From Acidobacteriota bacterium (GTDB taxonomy: Bacteria > Acidobacteriota > Vicinamibacteria > Vicinamibacterales > CAVVIG01), in NCBI GenBank assembly GCA_016195265.1, contig JACPZW010000037.1:55965-119964 (forward strand): a stretch of DNA of 64,000 nt, in the 5' to 3' direction. Both the position numbers and the translations under genes were made by a program. Positions 44,801-51,997 of the stretch are shown piece by piece. The notes below the pieces were generated by a model. The model had not been told where the DNA came from, searched no databases, and worked only from the letters and a program-made list of their open reading frames with translations. The number at the start of each line of letters is the position of its first letter. Position 1 is the stretch's first letter.

Positions 44801-44841
44801 GCGAGGGCGGCGAGGCTGAGCAACGAAACAAGGCGTTTCAT
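41812..44841 (-). CDS. Large secreted M14-family zinc carboxypeptidase (paralogue 2)
   Basis: 1009 residues with a signal peptide ending PLAAQS. SGMHSPETGGP gives zinc ligands His176 and Glu179, and MHDLHEA the third histidine. The C-terminal third repeats the layout of the 1051-residue protein at 21986, including YDDTGWTF and IGYIHSWTRTQDEGWW. A long glycine/arginine-rich linker (FGGGRGGGRGGEPG and GGRGGRGGRGG) near residues 840-900 differs from paralogue 1. It probably degrades peptides outside the cytoplasm. Confidence 0.88.
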   Translation of the reverse strand: MKRLVSLLSLAALALTLGWGVAPRPLAAQSRASRIPTPQKIDEEYTKLIKQNLQDPRITTELVDHLPASDTVPSPLKFLGRAVGTPGELTYAKDIYRYYEALAKASPRARYWKVGTTEEGRDIVLLAIADEQTMKSIDKYRDMLGELTDPRTTNEARAQQLLHTAKPIYYAISGMHSPETGGPEMLIELAYRLIVEETPFIQNIRNNVITLITPVIEVDGREKQVDTYYFNKKRTPGDARLPLMYWGKYVQHDNNRDGMGQYLQLTKTVTKETLEWHPTVMHDLHEAQTYLYASTGTGPYNDALDPIVVNEWWMLAENDVMEMTKRGVPGVWTYGFYDGWVPNYMFFIAHSHNAIGRFYEVQSYGPDPYTVTPGATATSKEWFRPNPPLPSIKWGPRNNTNIQESALLFALSHVAKNKELYLENYWLKNKRAVDKGKNGPTYAWVIPAGQRRKADAADAVNELRAQGLEISRAVNAFTAGAVDVKAGDFVIRADQPFRTLAEMYFSVQNYAPQNPSPYDDTGWTFQYMRDITVLPVSDAGILHQQLSDIKGPARAAGGVDGTGSVLVVEHTADNNLVSFRFRNRDVKMAAAEDDFEVAGHKFRAGSIVIANADRAKLAPMLEELGLSAWAMASAPTVKTHDLDIPRIGYIHSWTRTQDEGWWRAALDTFGVPYTYFADQKLREGNLRANYDVLIFPHVGGSAQSQVNGMPVTGNSPLPYRKTTEFPNLAYVDSSDDIRGGMGVEGLAELAKFVRDGGTLITEGSTATIFPEFGITTGVTVEQPAQLFVRGSILRAKFSDLKSPIAYGYEAADLPVYFNQAPVLNAGGGFGGFGGGRGGGRGGEPGTNPNAGAGQNVTPNAVPLRIQPLEGGPGEPAPAAGGRGGRGGRGGAPPGVTPGSAPDEAQLRQMAQQFGIAIDETRPRVVMQFSANADDLLLSGTLGGAQALTSRAAAVDHPLGKGHVVMFAIRPFWRWQTQGTYTLGFNAIMNWNDLDAGKAAPAARGTGAQP

Positions 44842-44855
44842 GGGCGCTCCTGGAG

Positions 44856-44966
44856 AAATTCAGATTTCAGAATTCAGACTTCAGATTGATTTCAGATTGG
44901 TTTGGTGCGGTTGATTTCAGCGTTCGATCGGCAATCGTAATCTGAAATCTGAGTTGTAAAATCTGG
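44856..44966. repeat. Inverted heptamer repeat (array L)
   Basis: Left arm 44856-44899 ((TTCAGAT)-type) and right arm 44931-44966 ((AATCTGA)-type) lie upstream of the M14 gene, around a 31-nt centre. It has the same unit family as arrays F and 28794-29363, but no ORF. Confidence 0.75.
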
Positions 44967-44970
44967 AACC

Positions 44971-45621
44971 TCACCGCGCCGGCGAGCGCTGCATCGCCGC
45001 AGGGCACGGCGTGATCAAGGTGAAGGAGGAAGCAGAGCCGGCGGCAGTGACTTGCGCGAGGCACAGCGGCGCGGGCTGGAAGGCGCGGGCGCGCGACGAC
45101 GGGGTCGCGGGACGCCGGTGCAGGGACGGCGCGAGGTAGGGTGCGAGGTACGGAATCGCGATCGGGCCAGGCGTCAGCGGGTCCGAGAAGTTCGACGAAT
45201 GCGTCGTGTTCGGCACGTCCGGCCCGTGGCCCACGAATGCGACCTCGGGAACGGAACTGAGCGCCGCCTCGATTCTCGCCGCGTTGGACGCGGACGCTTC
45301 GCGCGCCGCGTCTTCGCCTTCCTGCCGTCCGCTCTTCAGCATCGCGACGATGACGCGGTCGGTGAGGCCGTCGCGATGCAGCGTCACGATCTGGTCGGGG
45401 TCGATGGAAAACACCGTGCGATCACGATCGATGAGGGCGAGGATGACGGCGTCGGAGACGCCCGCCTTCGAGAGTTCGACCACCTGATCCACGGTCACCG
45501 CGAAGGCGGGCGCCGGCACAAGGACGACGCAGACCGTCAGAACGGCCAATGAGCGCGACAGCCAGCCCGCCACGAGGAGCGGCGGTGCAATGAACTCGCC
45601 AGGCGCATGCGCCCTGGTCAT
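44971..45621 (-). CDS. Exported hypothetical protein
   Basis: 216 residues from the Met at 45621 (MTRAHAPGE); the signal peptide is followed by VTVDQVVELSKAGVSDAVILALIDRD, a helical motif found in many acidobacterial exported proteins and reminiscent of SHOCT-like segments. The C-terminal 90 residues are proline- and alanine-rich and probably unstructured. Function unknown. Confidence 0.6.
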   Translation of the reverse strand: MTRAHAPGEFIAPPLLVAGWLSRSLAVLTVCVVLVPAPAFAVTVDQVVELSKAGVSDAVILALIDRDRTVFSIDPDQIVTLHRDGLTDRVIVAMLKSGRQEGEDAAREASASNAARIEAALSSVPEVAFVGHGPDVPNTTHSSNFSDPLTPGPIAIPYLAPYLAPSLHRRPATPSSRARAFQPAPLCLAQVTAAGSASSFTLITPCPAAMQRSPAR

Positions 45622-45823
45622 GGGAATGATTCTAAAGAACCCGGGGTTGTTGCGCGACTGGTGATTGCTCTCGCCCCAGGACACGCATCCCCCGTTTGGG
45701 ACAGTCCGTGAGACTCGGCCTATCTGGTAAGCTTAGGTTTCCCACGAACTTACGGAATGGGTTCGCGGCCGGTCGCGGGTACAGGGCTTGCCTGTGTCAA
45801 GACCGAGGTTCAAGGAGTTTTCC

Positions 45824-46828
45824 ATGCTGTCAAATCGACTCGCGTTTGCCGCCCTGGGCGTCGCGTGCGTAGCCGCCGCGGCCGGGGGCGGGTATCTGGC
45901 CTCGCGACAGAACGCCGCGCCGGCGCCCGCCGCGACCGTGCCGGCCGCCGCACCAGCGGCGCCCGCAACAGGGCGCGCCGCGCAACCCGTTCAAGAGACC
46001 GAGGCCGTCGTCGCGAAGACCGAGCCCGCGCCGCCGCCGCCGGCCGCGCCCAGGCCCGCCTCGCCCGTAGCGCGTCGCGCGGAACCGCCCGCGCGCGGCG
46101 GCGCGCGTGACGCCAGGGGGACGACGGCGAAGAAGGAAACGCCTTCGACGTTGACGAGCACGTGGCCGTCCAGCGCGGCAGCGTCCACGACGTCAACAAC
46201 GCCGCCGCCGGCCGCGCCGCCGGTCGAGGCTCCGCCGCCCGTACGGGTCGACGAGCGGCCCGCGCCGGAACCGCCGCGCGCGCCGGAGCCGCCGCAGAAA
46301 ACGTTCGAAGAGCTCGTGATTTCGCCGAGTTCGGTGATCGGACTGCAAATCGAGACGCCGGTGACAAGCGAGCGCGCGCGCGTCGAAGATCGCGTGGAGG
46401 CGCGCGTGACGCGCGACATCAAGGTCGGCGATCGCGTGGCCGTGGCCGCGGGCGCGCGCGCCGTCGGGTCGGTGACGCTCGTGGAAAAGGGCGGCAAGAT
46501 GAAAGAGCGCGCGCGGCTCGGCATCCGTTTCCACACGCTCGTGCTGGCCGACGGCACGCGGCTGCCGATTCAGACCGACACGATCTACCGTGACGGCGAA
46601 GCGCCGGGCAACAGCGCGGCGGCCAAGGTCGGCGGCGGCGCCGTGGCCGGCGCGATCCTCGGCGCGATTCTCGGCGGCGGCAAGGGCGCCGCGGTCGGCG
46701 CGGCCGCGGGCGCGGGCGGCGGCGCGGCGGCCGTCGAAGCGGGCGATCGCAAGGCCGCGACGATCCGGCCGGGCGAGGCCGTCACGGCGCGGATCCTCCA
46801 GCCCGTGACGGTGACCATAGAGAAGTGA
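45824..46828 (+). CDS. Exported proline-rich protein with C-terminal glycine zipper
   Basis: 334 residues. The ATG at 45824 has AAGGAG seven bases upstream. A signal or anchor segment (LAFAALGVACVAAAAGGGYL) leads into a low-complexity Pro/Ala linker (about 30-165), then a compact beta-rich domain (VIGLQIETPV to QTDTIYRDGE), a glycine zipper (GGGAVAGAILGAILGGG) and a final strand (GEAVTARILQPVTVTIEK). The glycine zipper suggests membrane insertion or oligomerisation. It may belong to a Type IV secretion-like TrbI or porin-associated group, but I do not assign it. Confidence 0.65.
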   Translation: MLSNRLAFAALGVACVAAAAGGGYLASRQNAAPAPAATVPAAAPAAPATGRAAQPVQETEAVVAKTEPAPPPPAAPRPASPVARRAEPPARGGARDARGTTAKKETPSTLTSTWPSSAAASTTSTTPPPAAPPVEAPPPVRVDERPAPEPPRAPEPPQKTFEELVISPSSVIGLQIETPVTSERARVEDRVEARVTRDIKVGDRVAVAAGARAVGSVTLVEKGGKMKERARLGIRFHTLVLADGTRLPIQTDTIYRDGEAPGNSAAAKVGGGAVAGAILGAILGGGKGAAVGAAAGAGGGAAAVEAGDRKAATIRPGEAVTARILQPVTVTIEK

Positions 46829-46907
46829 GAACTGAAAAGAGAAAACTGAAAAGTGAAGTGACGAAGTCAGACGAGAAATCTGAAATCTGATTTCTGAAAT
46901 CTGAAAT
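46829..46907. repeat. Heptamer array M
   Basis: Units of the GAACTGA/AAACTGA type, then (AATCTGA)n, directly after the glycine-zipper gene. It ends about 60 bp before the toxin-antitoxin operator. Confidence 0.7.
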
Positions 46908-46966
46908 CGCGATCGACGCAGGGCGGGCTGGATCGCGCATCCTCCCGCCCTTTCTTGCGCGCGAAA

Positions 46967-46995
46967 CCTAATGTAGGTAATATACCTACATTAGG
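46967..46995. promoter_or_regulatory. Palindromic operator of the toxin-antitoxin pair
   Basis: CCTAATGTAGGTA (46967-46979) and TACCTACATTAGG (46983-46995) form a perfect 13-bp inverted repeat around ATA. Its right end overlaps the AGGAG ribosome binding site of the antitoxin, so bound antitoxin would block both transcription and translation initiation. Confidence 0.85.
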
Positions 46996-47003
46996 AGTTG
47001 GCC

Positions 47004-47246
47004 ATGGCCAGGACTGTTTCCGCCGCCAATGCGAATCGCAACTTCTCTCAACTGCTGCGCGACGTGCGCGACGGCCGCGAGTGCGTCATCACGAGTCACG
47101 GCAAACCCGTGGCCAGGCTCGTCCGCCTCGAGGCGCATCGCGACATCCGCGCGGCAGCGCGTGACGTCCTGTTCAGGCGGCTGCGATCGCAACCCGCGTC
47201 GCTGCGCGTCGGACGCTGGACCCGCGACGAGCTCTACGACAAGTGA
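47004..47246 (+). CDS. Phd/YefM-family antitoxin
   Basis: 80 residues from the ATG at 47004 with AGGAG seven bases upstream. VSAANANRNFSQLLRDVRDGRECVIT followed by HGKPVARLV is the classic Phd/YefM fold that binds DNA as a dimer. The C-terminal half should wrap around the PIN toxin encoded next, whose ATG is 10 bp downstream. Confidence 0.88.
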   Translation: MARTVSAANANRNFSQLLRDVRDGRECVITSHGKPVARLVRLEAHRDIRAAARDVLFRRLRSQPASLRVGRWTRDELYDK

Positions 47247-47256
47247 GGGCCTTCTG

Positions 47257-47706
47257 ATGGTCACCGTCGCGCTCGACACCAACGTGCTGGCCTACGCCGA
47301 AGGCCTCAACGACACGGGCAAGAAAGCCGTCGCGCTCACGCTGCTCAACGCGCTGCCGCCGGAGTCGACGCTGATTCCCGTGCAGTCCCTCGGCGAGCTG
47401 TTCAGCGTGCTCGTGCGCAAGGCCGGACGCTCGAAGGCGCGCGCGCAGCAGGCGGTCCTGACGTGGGGCGACGCGTTCCCGCTCATCGAAACGTCGTCCG
47501 ACGTCGTGCTCATGGCCATGAATCTCGCCGCCGACCACCAGTTGAGCGTGTGGGACTCCGTGATCCTCGCGGCGGCGGCGGACGCGCGCTGCCGACTGCT
47601 CCTGTCCGAAGACCTGCAGGACGGATTCACCTGGAGCGGCGTGACGGTGACCAACCCATTTTCCGAACCCCGCCACCCGCTGCTCGCCGCGCTTCTGCGC
47701 ACCTGA
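47257..47706 (+). CDS. PIN-domain ribonuclease toxin (VapC-like)
   Basis: 149 residues. Conserved acidic residues Asp7 (ALDTNVLAYAEG), Glu47 (SLGELF), Asp100 (VWDSVILAAA) and Asp119 (SEDLQDG) complete the PIN active site. VapC toxins cleave tRNA or rRNA when their antitoxin is degraded. Being the second gene of the pair and coupled to the Phd-like gene, it is almost certainly the toxin. Confidence 0.92.
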   Translation: MVTVALDTNVLAYAEGLNDTGKKAVALTLLNALPPESTLIPVQSLGELFSVLVRKAGRSKARAQQAVLTWGDAFPLIETSSDVVLMAMNLAADHQLSVWDSVILAAAADARCRLLLSEDLQDGFTWSGVTVTNPFSEPRHPLLAALLRT

Positions 47707-47749
47707 TCCGTTGGCGCGTCGCGGAACTTTCCGGGCGCGCCGGCCGTCG

Positions 47750-47770
47750 ATACCTTGCGACACAAGGTAT
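47750..47770. promoter_or_regulatory. PadR operator
   Basis: Perfect inverted repeat ATACCTTG (47750-47757) and CAAGGTAT (47763-47770), spaced five bases apart, eight bases before the PadR start codon. PadR-type repressors bind such ATAC-rich dyads, so autoregulation is likely. Confidence 0.8.
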
Positions 47771-47777
47771 TACAGGG

Positions 47778-48155
47778 ATGTCGCACGAAACCTGGCTGGA
47801 ACAACTGCGGCGCGGCACGCTCGACCTCGCGATTCTGCTGACGGTCTCCGAAGGGCCACGCTACGGCCTCGCCATCATCCAGCACCTCGAAGCATTCACG
47901 GATCTGGTCGTGACCGAAGGCACCATCTATCCGATTCTCGGCCGCCTGACGCGCGAGGGCTTGCTCGAGGCCGACTGGGTGGAGGGTGAAGCGTCGCACC
48001 CGCGCAAGTACTACCGGGTCACGCGGCTCGGCGTGAAGCGGCTCGCCGACATGAAGGGCGTGTGGCGCGCGTTCGCCGAAAAGATCGACCGCCTCGTCGA
48101 CGCCGCGGAGCGTGCGCGTCCGGCGCGAGAAGGGACGAACCGTGAAGCTCAGTGA
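47778..48155 (+). CDS. PadR-family transcriptional regulator
   Basis: 125 residues. The winged helix is typical: LDLAILLTVSEGPRYGLAII, followed by TIYPILGRLTREGLLEADW and KYYRVTRLGVKRL. Its end overlaps the next gene by 14 bases. In this phylum PadR genes are often paired with a DUF1700-like membrane protein, as here, and sense cell-envelope or chemical stress. Confidence 0.92.
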   Translation: MSHETWLEQLRRGTLDLAILLTVSEGPRYGLAIIQHLEAFTDLVVTEGTIYPILGRLTREGLLEADWVEGEASHPRKYYRVTRLGVKRLADMKGVWRAFAEKIDRLVDAAERARPAREGTNREAQ

Positions 48156-48747
48156 CACCGGCGAAGCGCGCGTCCGCGGATACCTCTTCGTGCTCGAACG
48201 ATCGCTCAGGACGTTTCTGCCGAACGACGTCACGACCGACGCCGTCCGCGAGATCGAATCACATTTGCGTGAACGGATCGAAACGGCGACGGCCTCGCCG
48301 GACGAGCGACAGACGATCGAAAAGATCCTTGCCGAGCTCGGGCCGCCGCTGCGTGTGGCGCAAGCGTACTCCGCGGAGCGTACGATTGACGAGGCGGTCA
48401 CGACCGGCCGGTTCGTTCCCGTCCTTCGGGCAATCTGGCATCTCGCCGTCACCACGGTCGCGGGGTTTTTCACCGCCGTGGGTCTGTTCGTCGGCTACAT
48501 CGCGTCGTTCGCGTTCCTCGCGATTGCGGCGCTCAAGCCGATCTTTCCCAACAACGTCGGCATCCAGTACGTGCACGGTCTCCCGATCAATCTCAGCGCC
48601 CACTTTCCGCTGTCGCCGGGCACAGACCTGCGCGGCGGCTACTGGGTGATTCCCATTTCGCTGTTCTGCGGCATGGGAATCCTCGTCGGGACACACCGGG
48701 GGGCGCGCGCCTTTCTCCGGCGGTGGCGGGAAAGGCGTGTTTCATAG
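48142..48747 (+). CDS. DUF1700/HAAS-like membrane protein, PadR partner
   Basis: 201 residues from the GTG at 48142, which has GGGA seven bases upstream. The N-terminal soluble helical part (REIESHLRERIETATASPDE and EKILAELGPPLRVAQ) matches the HAAS/DUF1700 signature, followed by two membrane segments (VAGFFTAVGLFVGYIASFAF and WVIPISLFCGMGILVG). Probably the target or sensor of the PadR circuit; function unproven. Confidence 0.82.
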   Translation: MKLSDTGEARVRGYLFVLERSLRTFLPNDVTTDAVREIESHLRERIETATASPDERQTIEKILAELGPPLRVAQAYSAERTIDEAVTTGRFVPVLRAIWHLAVTTVAGFFTAVGLFVGYIASFAFLAIAALKPIFPNNVGIQYVHGLPINLSAHFPLSPGTDLRGGYWVIPISLFCGMGILVGTHRGARAFLRRWRERRVS

Positions 48748-48783
48748 CATGATGTGGGCTCCGCTTTTCGAAGGAGCTGACTT

Positions 48784-49326
48784 ATGCGTGTCCATGCCCT
48801 GTTCGTCGCCGTGTTCTTCGTCATGGCGTTCCTTGGCGCCAATGCGGCCGGCGCCCAGCAAGTGACCAAGCCCACGGTTCCCGGCGCGATGAACTTCGCG
48901 AAGCTCGAAACCACCGTCGCCTGCGGCGGCGCGACGACGCCCGAAGCCGTGCCCGAGCTGAAGAAGATGGGCTTCGCCTCGATCATCAACCTGCGTCTGG
49001 CGAACGAGCCCGGCGCCAACATCGAGGCCGAAGCCGCGGCGGCGAAGACGGCCGACATCAAGTTCTTCAGCATCCCCTTCAGCGGCCAGTCGCCCGATCC
49101 CGCGGTCGCCGACAAGTTCCTCGCCACGATCACGACGAAGGGCAACGAGCCCGCCTACATCCACTGCGCGGCCGGCAATCGCGCGGGCGCGATGTGGATG
49201 ATCAAGCGTCTCGTCGTGGACAAGTGGGAGACCGAGAAGGCGTTCACCGAAGCCACGGCGCTCGGGCTGACGAGCCCCGCGTTGAAGCAATTCGCGATCG
49301 ACTACGCGCAGTCGCACAAGAAATAG
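48784..49326 (+). CDS. Exported DUF442-type phosphatase-like protein
   Basis: 180 residues with a signal peptide ending AAGAQQ. The motif HCAAGNRAG has Cys128 and Arg133 four residues apart, as in the dual-specificity phosphatase-like DUF442 (beta-lactamase hydrolase-like) group, and GFASIINLRLANEPG fits its N-terminal strand. Whether it is an active phosphatase is not clear. Confidence 0.82.
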   Translation: MRVHALFVAVFFVMAFLGANAAGAQQVTKPTVPGAMNFAKLETTVACGGATTPEAVPELKKMGFASIINLRLANEPGANIEAEAAAAKTADIKFFSIPFSGQSPDPAVADKFLATITTKGNEPAYIHCAAGNRAGAMWMIKRLVVDKWETEKAFTEATALGLTSPALKQFAIDYAQSHKK

Positions 49327-49352
49327 CCCGCGGGCCCGGCAGCCCCGCAGGC

Positions 49353-49378
49353 GTAGGGTGGGTCCTTTCGGACCCGCC
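49353..49378. repeat. GGTGGGTCC/GGACCCGCC palindromic repeat
   Basis: A GTAGGG-headed copy of the element seen at 20977 and 27093, with a 4-nt TTTC loop. It lies in the gap between the phosphatase-like and decarboxylase genes, 12 bases before the ATG. Confidence 0.8.
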
Positions 49379-49390
49379 ATCCACGACAGC

Positions 49391-50815
49391 ATGGACGCGA
49401 ACGACTTTCGCACGCACGGGCACGCGCTCGTCGACTGGATCGCTGAATACCTCGATCACTCCGAGAAGTATCCCGTTCTCGCGCGGGTGAAACCGGGAGA
49501 GATCGCCGCCGCGCTCCCGGATCACGCGCCCGAGCAGGGCGAGCCGTTCGAAGCCATCATGAACGACTTCGAGCGCGTCCTCGTCCCCGGCCTCACGCAC
49601 TGGAATCACCCCGGCTTCTTCGCCTACTTCGCCATCACGGGCAGCGCGCCCGGCGTGCTGGCCGACTTCCTGTCGGCCGCGCTCAACCAGCAGGCGATGC
49701 TGTGGCGCACGTCGCCCGCGGCGACCGAGCTCGAAGCCGTCACGCTCGGCTGGCTACGGCGGCTGATCGGCCTGCCCGACGCGTTCGAGGGCGTGATCTA
49801 CGACACGGCGTCCATCGCGACGATGCACGCGATCGTCGCCGCGCGCGAGGTGGTGGTGGACGGTGTCCGGGCGAAAGGACTCGCCGGCCGCTCTGAGGTG
49901 CCGCGCGTGCGCGTGTACTGCTCCGACCAGACGCACTCGTCGATCGACAAGGCCGTCATCGCGATCGGTCTCGGCCATGAGTCGCTGCGCAAGATTCCGA
50001 CCGACGATCGGTTCCGCATGCGGATCGACGCGCTCGCCGATGCCGTCCGGCAGGACCGCGCCGACGGCGTGTTGCCGATCGCCGTCGTGCCGACCGTGGG
50101 CACGACGTCGACGACGAGCATCGATCCCGTGGCGGCGGTCGCGGACCTCTGCGCGCGTGAGCGCCTGTGGATGCACGTGGACGCCGCGTATGGCGGCGTC
50201 GCCGCGATGCTGCCGTCGCACGCCCACATCCTCGACGGCGCCGAACGCGCGGACTCGCTCGTCGTCAACCCGCACAAGTGGCTCTTCACGCCCTTCGATC
50301 TGTCCGCGTTCTACTGCCGGCGCATGGACGTCGTCCGCGCCGCGTTCGCGCTGACGCCGGAGTACCTGAAGACCTCGGATCCGGCCGAGGTGAAGAACCT
50401 GATGGACACCGGCGTCCAGCTCGGCCGGCGGTTCCGGGCGCTGAAGCTCTGGTTCATCCTGCGTTCGTACGGCGCCGAAGCGATCCGCGCGCACCTCGCG
50501 CGTCACATGCAGCTGGCGCAGCAGCTCGCGTCGTGGGTCGACGCGCATCCGGACTTCGAGCGGCTTGCGCCGGTCCCGTTCAGCGTCGTGTGTTTTCGCT
50601 GGAAGCCGTCAGGCCGGTCGTTGACCGAGGCGCAGCTCGAGGCGGCCAACGAAAAGCTGATCGATCTCGTAAACGCGTCGGGCGACACCTTCATGGCGCA
50701 CACGCGGCTGCGCGGCACGCTCTCGCTGCGGATCGCGATCGGTCACATCAAGACGGAAGAGCGGCACGTCGAGCGCGCGTGGGACTTGATCGTCGACAAC
50801 GCCGCGCGCCTGTGA
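49391..50815 (+). CDS. PLP-dependent aromatic-L-amino-acid decarboxylase-family protein
   Basis: 474 residues, group II decarboxylase. The PLP lysine is Lys296 in VNPHKWLF; HWNHPGFFAYFAITG, DQTHSSIDKA and HVDAAYGGVAAML are diagnostic. Such enzymes decarboxylate tyrosine, tryptophan or DOPA; a few are aldehyde synthases. The exact substrate cannot be told. A translation start further upstream (49358) would be translated from the repeat, so the ATG at 49391 is preferred. Confidence 0.9.
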   Translation: MDANDFRTHGHALVDWIAEYLDHSEKYPVLARVKPGEIAAALPDHAPEQGEPFEAIMNDFERVLVPGLTHWNHPGFFAYFAITGSAPGVLADFLSAALNQQAMLWRTSPAATELEAVTLGWLRRLIGLPDAFEGVIYDTASIATMHAIVAAREVVVDGVRAKGLAGRSEVPRVRVYCSDQTHSSIDKAVIAIGLGHESLRKIPTDDRFRMRIDALADAVRQDRADGVLPIAVVPTVGTTSTTSIDPVAAVADLCARERLWMHVDAAYGGVAAMLPSHAHILDGAERADSLVVNPHKWLFTPFDLSAFYCRRMDVVRAAFALTPEYLKTSDPAEVKNLMDTGVQLGRRFRALKLWFILRSYGAEAIRAHLARHMQLAQQLASWVDAHPDFERLAPVPFSVVCFRWKPSGRSLTEAQLEAANEKLIDLVNASGDTFMAHTRLRGTLSLRIAIGHIKTEERHVERAWDLIVDNAARL

Positions 50816-50874
50816 AATTCAGATTTCAGAATTCAGATTTCAGATTCTGAGCCCCTTAGCCCTCAGCCCTCAGC
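50815..50874. repeat. Heptamer arrays N
   Basis: (TTCAGAT)-type units at 50818-50847 are followed by three units of CCCTCAG, the reverse complement of array B, which extend to the 3' end of the SixA gene. Confidence 0.75.
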
Positions 50875-51316
50875 CCGCGAGGCGCCAGAGCTCCTTCCAC
50901 GTCTCTCCCCCGTCCGTCGTCACGAGCGCCACGACGCCGTGCTGCGGAAAGTGGACGAGCGCGTCACGGCGCACCAGCAGCGCGAGCAGATTCGGGAGAT
51001 GCGGATAGTGGCCGGCGATCAGCACGTCACGCGTCTCGCCGAGCAGCCGATCGCGCATCCACTGCGGCGGGTCATCCGGCTGCAGATCTTTCGTCACCGA
51101 GAATTCCGCGAGTGCGTTGCACGCGCGCCAGAATGCTTCCGCGGTCTGCTTCGCGCGGAGTTTGCCGCTGTGCCAGACGATGGTGGGCCGGGCCCCGCGC
51201 GCGGCGGCTTCAGCGGCAAGCCGCTCGACGGCGGCGCGGCCGGTCGGCGAGAGCGGCCGGCGCGGGTCGACGTCGGGACCGACGGCGTCACCGTGATGGA
51301 CGAGGAAGACGTGCAC
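50870..51316 (-). CDS. sixA: SixA-type phosphohistidine phosphatase
   Basis: 148 residues. LVHHGDA is the histidine-phosphatase motif with the Arg of the usual RHG replaced by His, a variation also seen as QHG in some relatives. SGKLRAKQTAE and AGHYPHL match the second Arg and second His of the active site. SixA dephosphorylates phosphohistidine in phosphorelay or PTS proteins. Confidence 0.87.
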   Translation of the reverse strand: MHVFLVHHGDAVGPDVDPRRPLSPTGRAAVERLAAEAAARGARPTIVWHSGKLRAKQTAEAFWRACNALAEFSVTKDLQPDDPPQWMRDRLLGETRDVLIAGHYPHLPNLLALLVRRDALVHFPQHGVVALVTTDGGETWKELWRLAG

Positions 51317-51334
51317 CTTACATACTCTACAGCC

Positions 51335-51742
51335 ATGCCGAATGACGTTTCGGGCATCGGCGGGTGGCTCCTGCTCCTGTGCCGCGTGCTGATCGTCTGG
51401 CAGCCGCTCACGCTCGCGGTGACGGCGCCGGGGGCGCTCGACTCGCTGCCGCTGCGCGGACGCGGGCTCGCATTCATTCTCATTGCACGCGTTTTCGTAT
51501 CAGCCCTCGGGATCGCGGCGGGACTGTCGCTGCAGAACCGCCGCGCCAGCGCGGTCGGCCTCGCGAAGATCGCACTGATCGTGTCGGCCGCGATGGACGT
51601 GATCGTCTATACCACGCCGTACTATCCCAACAACCGGCCGCCGGGCGACACGCCGTTCTACATCGCGGCTTCGATCGCGTTCTACGGCGTCTGGCTGGTG
51701 TATCTTGGGCGCTCCCGCCGCGTGCGGAACACCTTCGCCTGA
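51335..51742 (+). CDS. DUF2569-like membrane protein
   Basis: 135 residues with four predicted membrane helices (GIGGWLLLLCRVLIVWQPL, FILIARVFVSALGIAAGL, IALIVSAAMDVIVYTT and YIAASIAFYGVWLVYL). The N-terminus is typical of DUF2569. Function unknown. The gene is divergent from sixA with only 18 bp between start codons. Confidence 0.72.
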   Translation: MPNDVSGIGGWLLLLCRVLIVWQPLTLAVTAPGALDSLPLRGRGLAFILIARVFVSALGIAAGLSLQNRRASAVGLAKIALIVSAAMDVIVYTTPYYPNNRPPGDTPFYIAASIAFYGVWLVYLGRSRRVRNTFA

Positions 51743-51748
51743 ACACGC

Positions 51749-51859
51749 ATGACCAGCGTGGCGTTCGACCACATCGCGAAGAGTTACGGCGCCACGCCGC
51801 CCGAACGCGGGCCAGGTGGTGCTCTTCGGCGAGAAGCGGCGGCGCGAGCATTTCGATAG
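51749..51859 (+). pseudogene. Possible remnant of an ABC-transporter ATPase gene
   Basis: The first 14 codons read VAFDHIAKSYG, a typical ABC ATPase N-terminus, but the frame then degenerates and stops after 36 residues, before any Walker A motif. No further ATPase sequence is found downstream. Could also be coincidence. Confidence 0.35.
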
Positions 51860-51997
51860 GATCTCAAGGCGGATTTGTTCTTCGTCGCCGGCGATTCCTT
51901 GCGCGGGCGGCTGAACCACGGTCCTCTGTGGTTTAATCTCTTCCTCTGCGCATTCCGCGAGTTCTGCGTTGATCGTCGTCTTGATCGAAGTGTGCGT

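Noticed and set aside
41731..44889. Two long plus-strand frames opposite the second M14 gene
   Set aside because: Antisense shadows; the minus strand has an uninterrupted peptidase with all zinc motifs.
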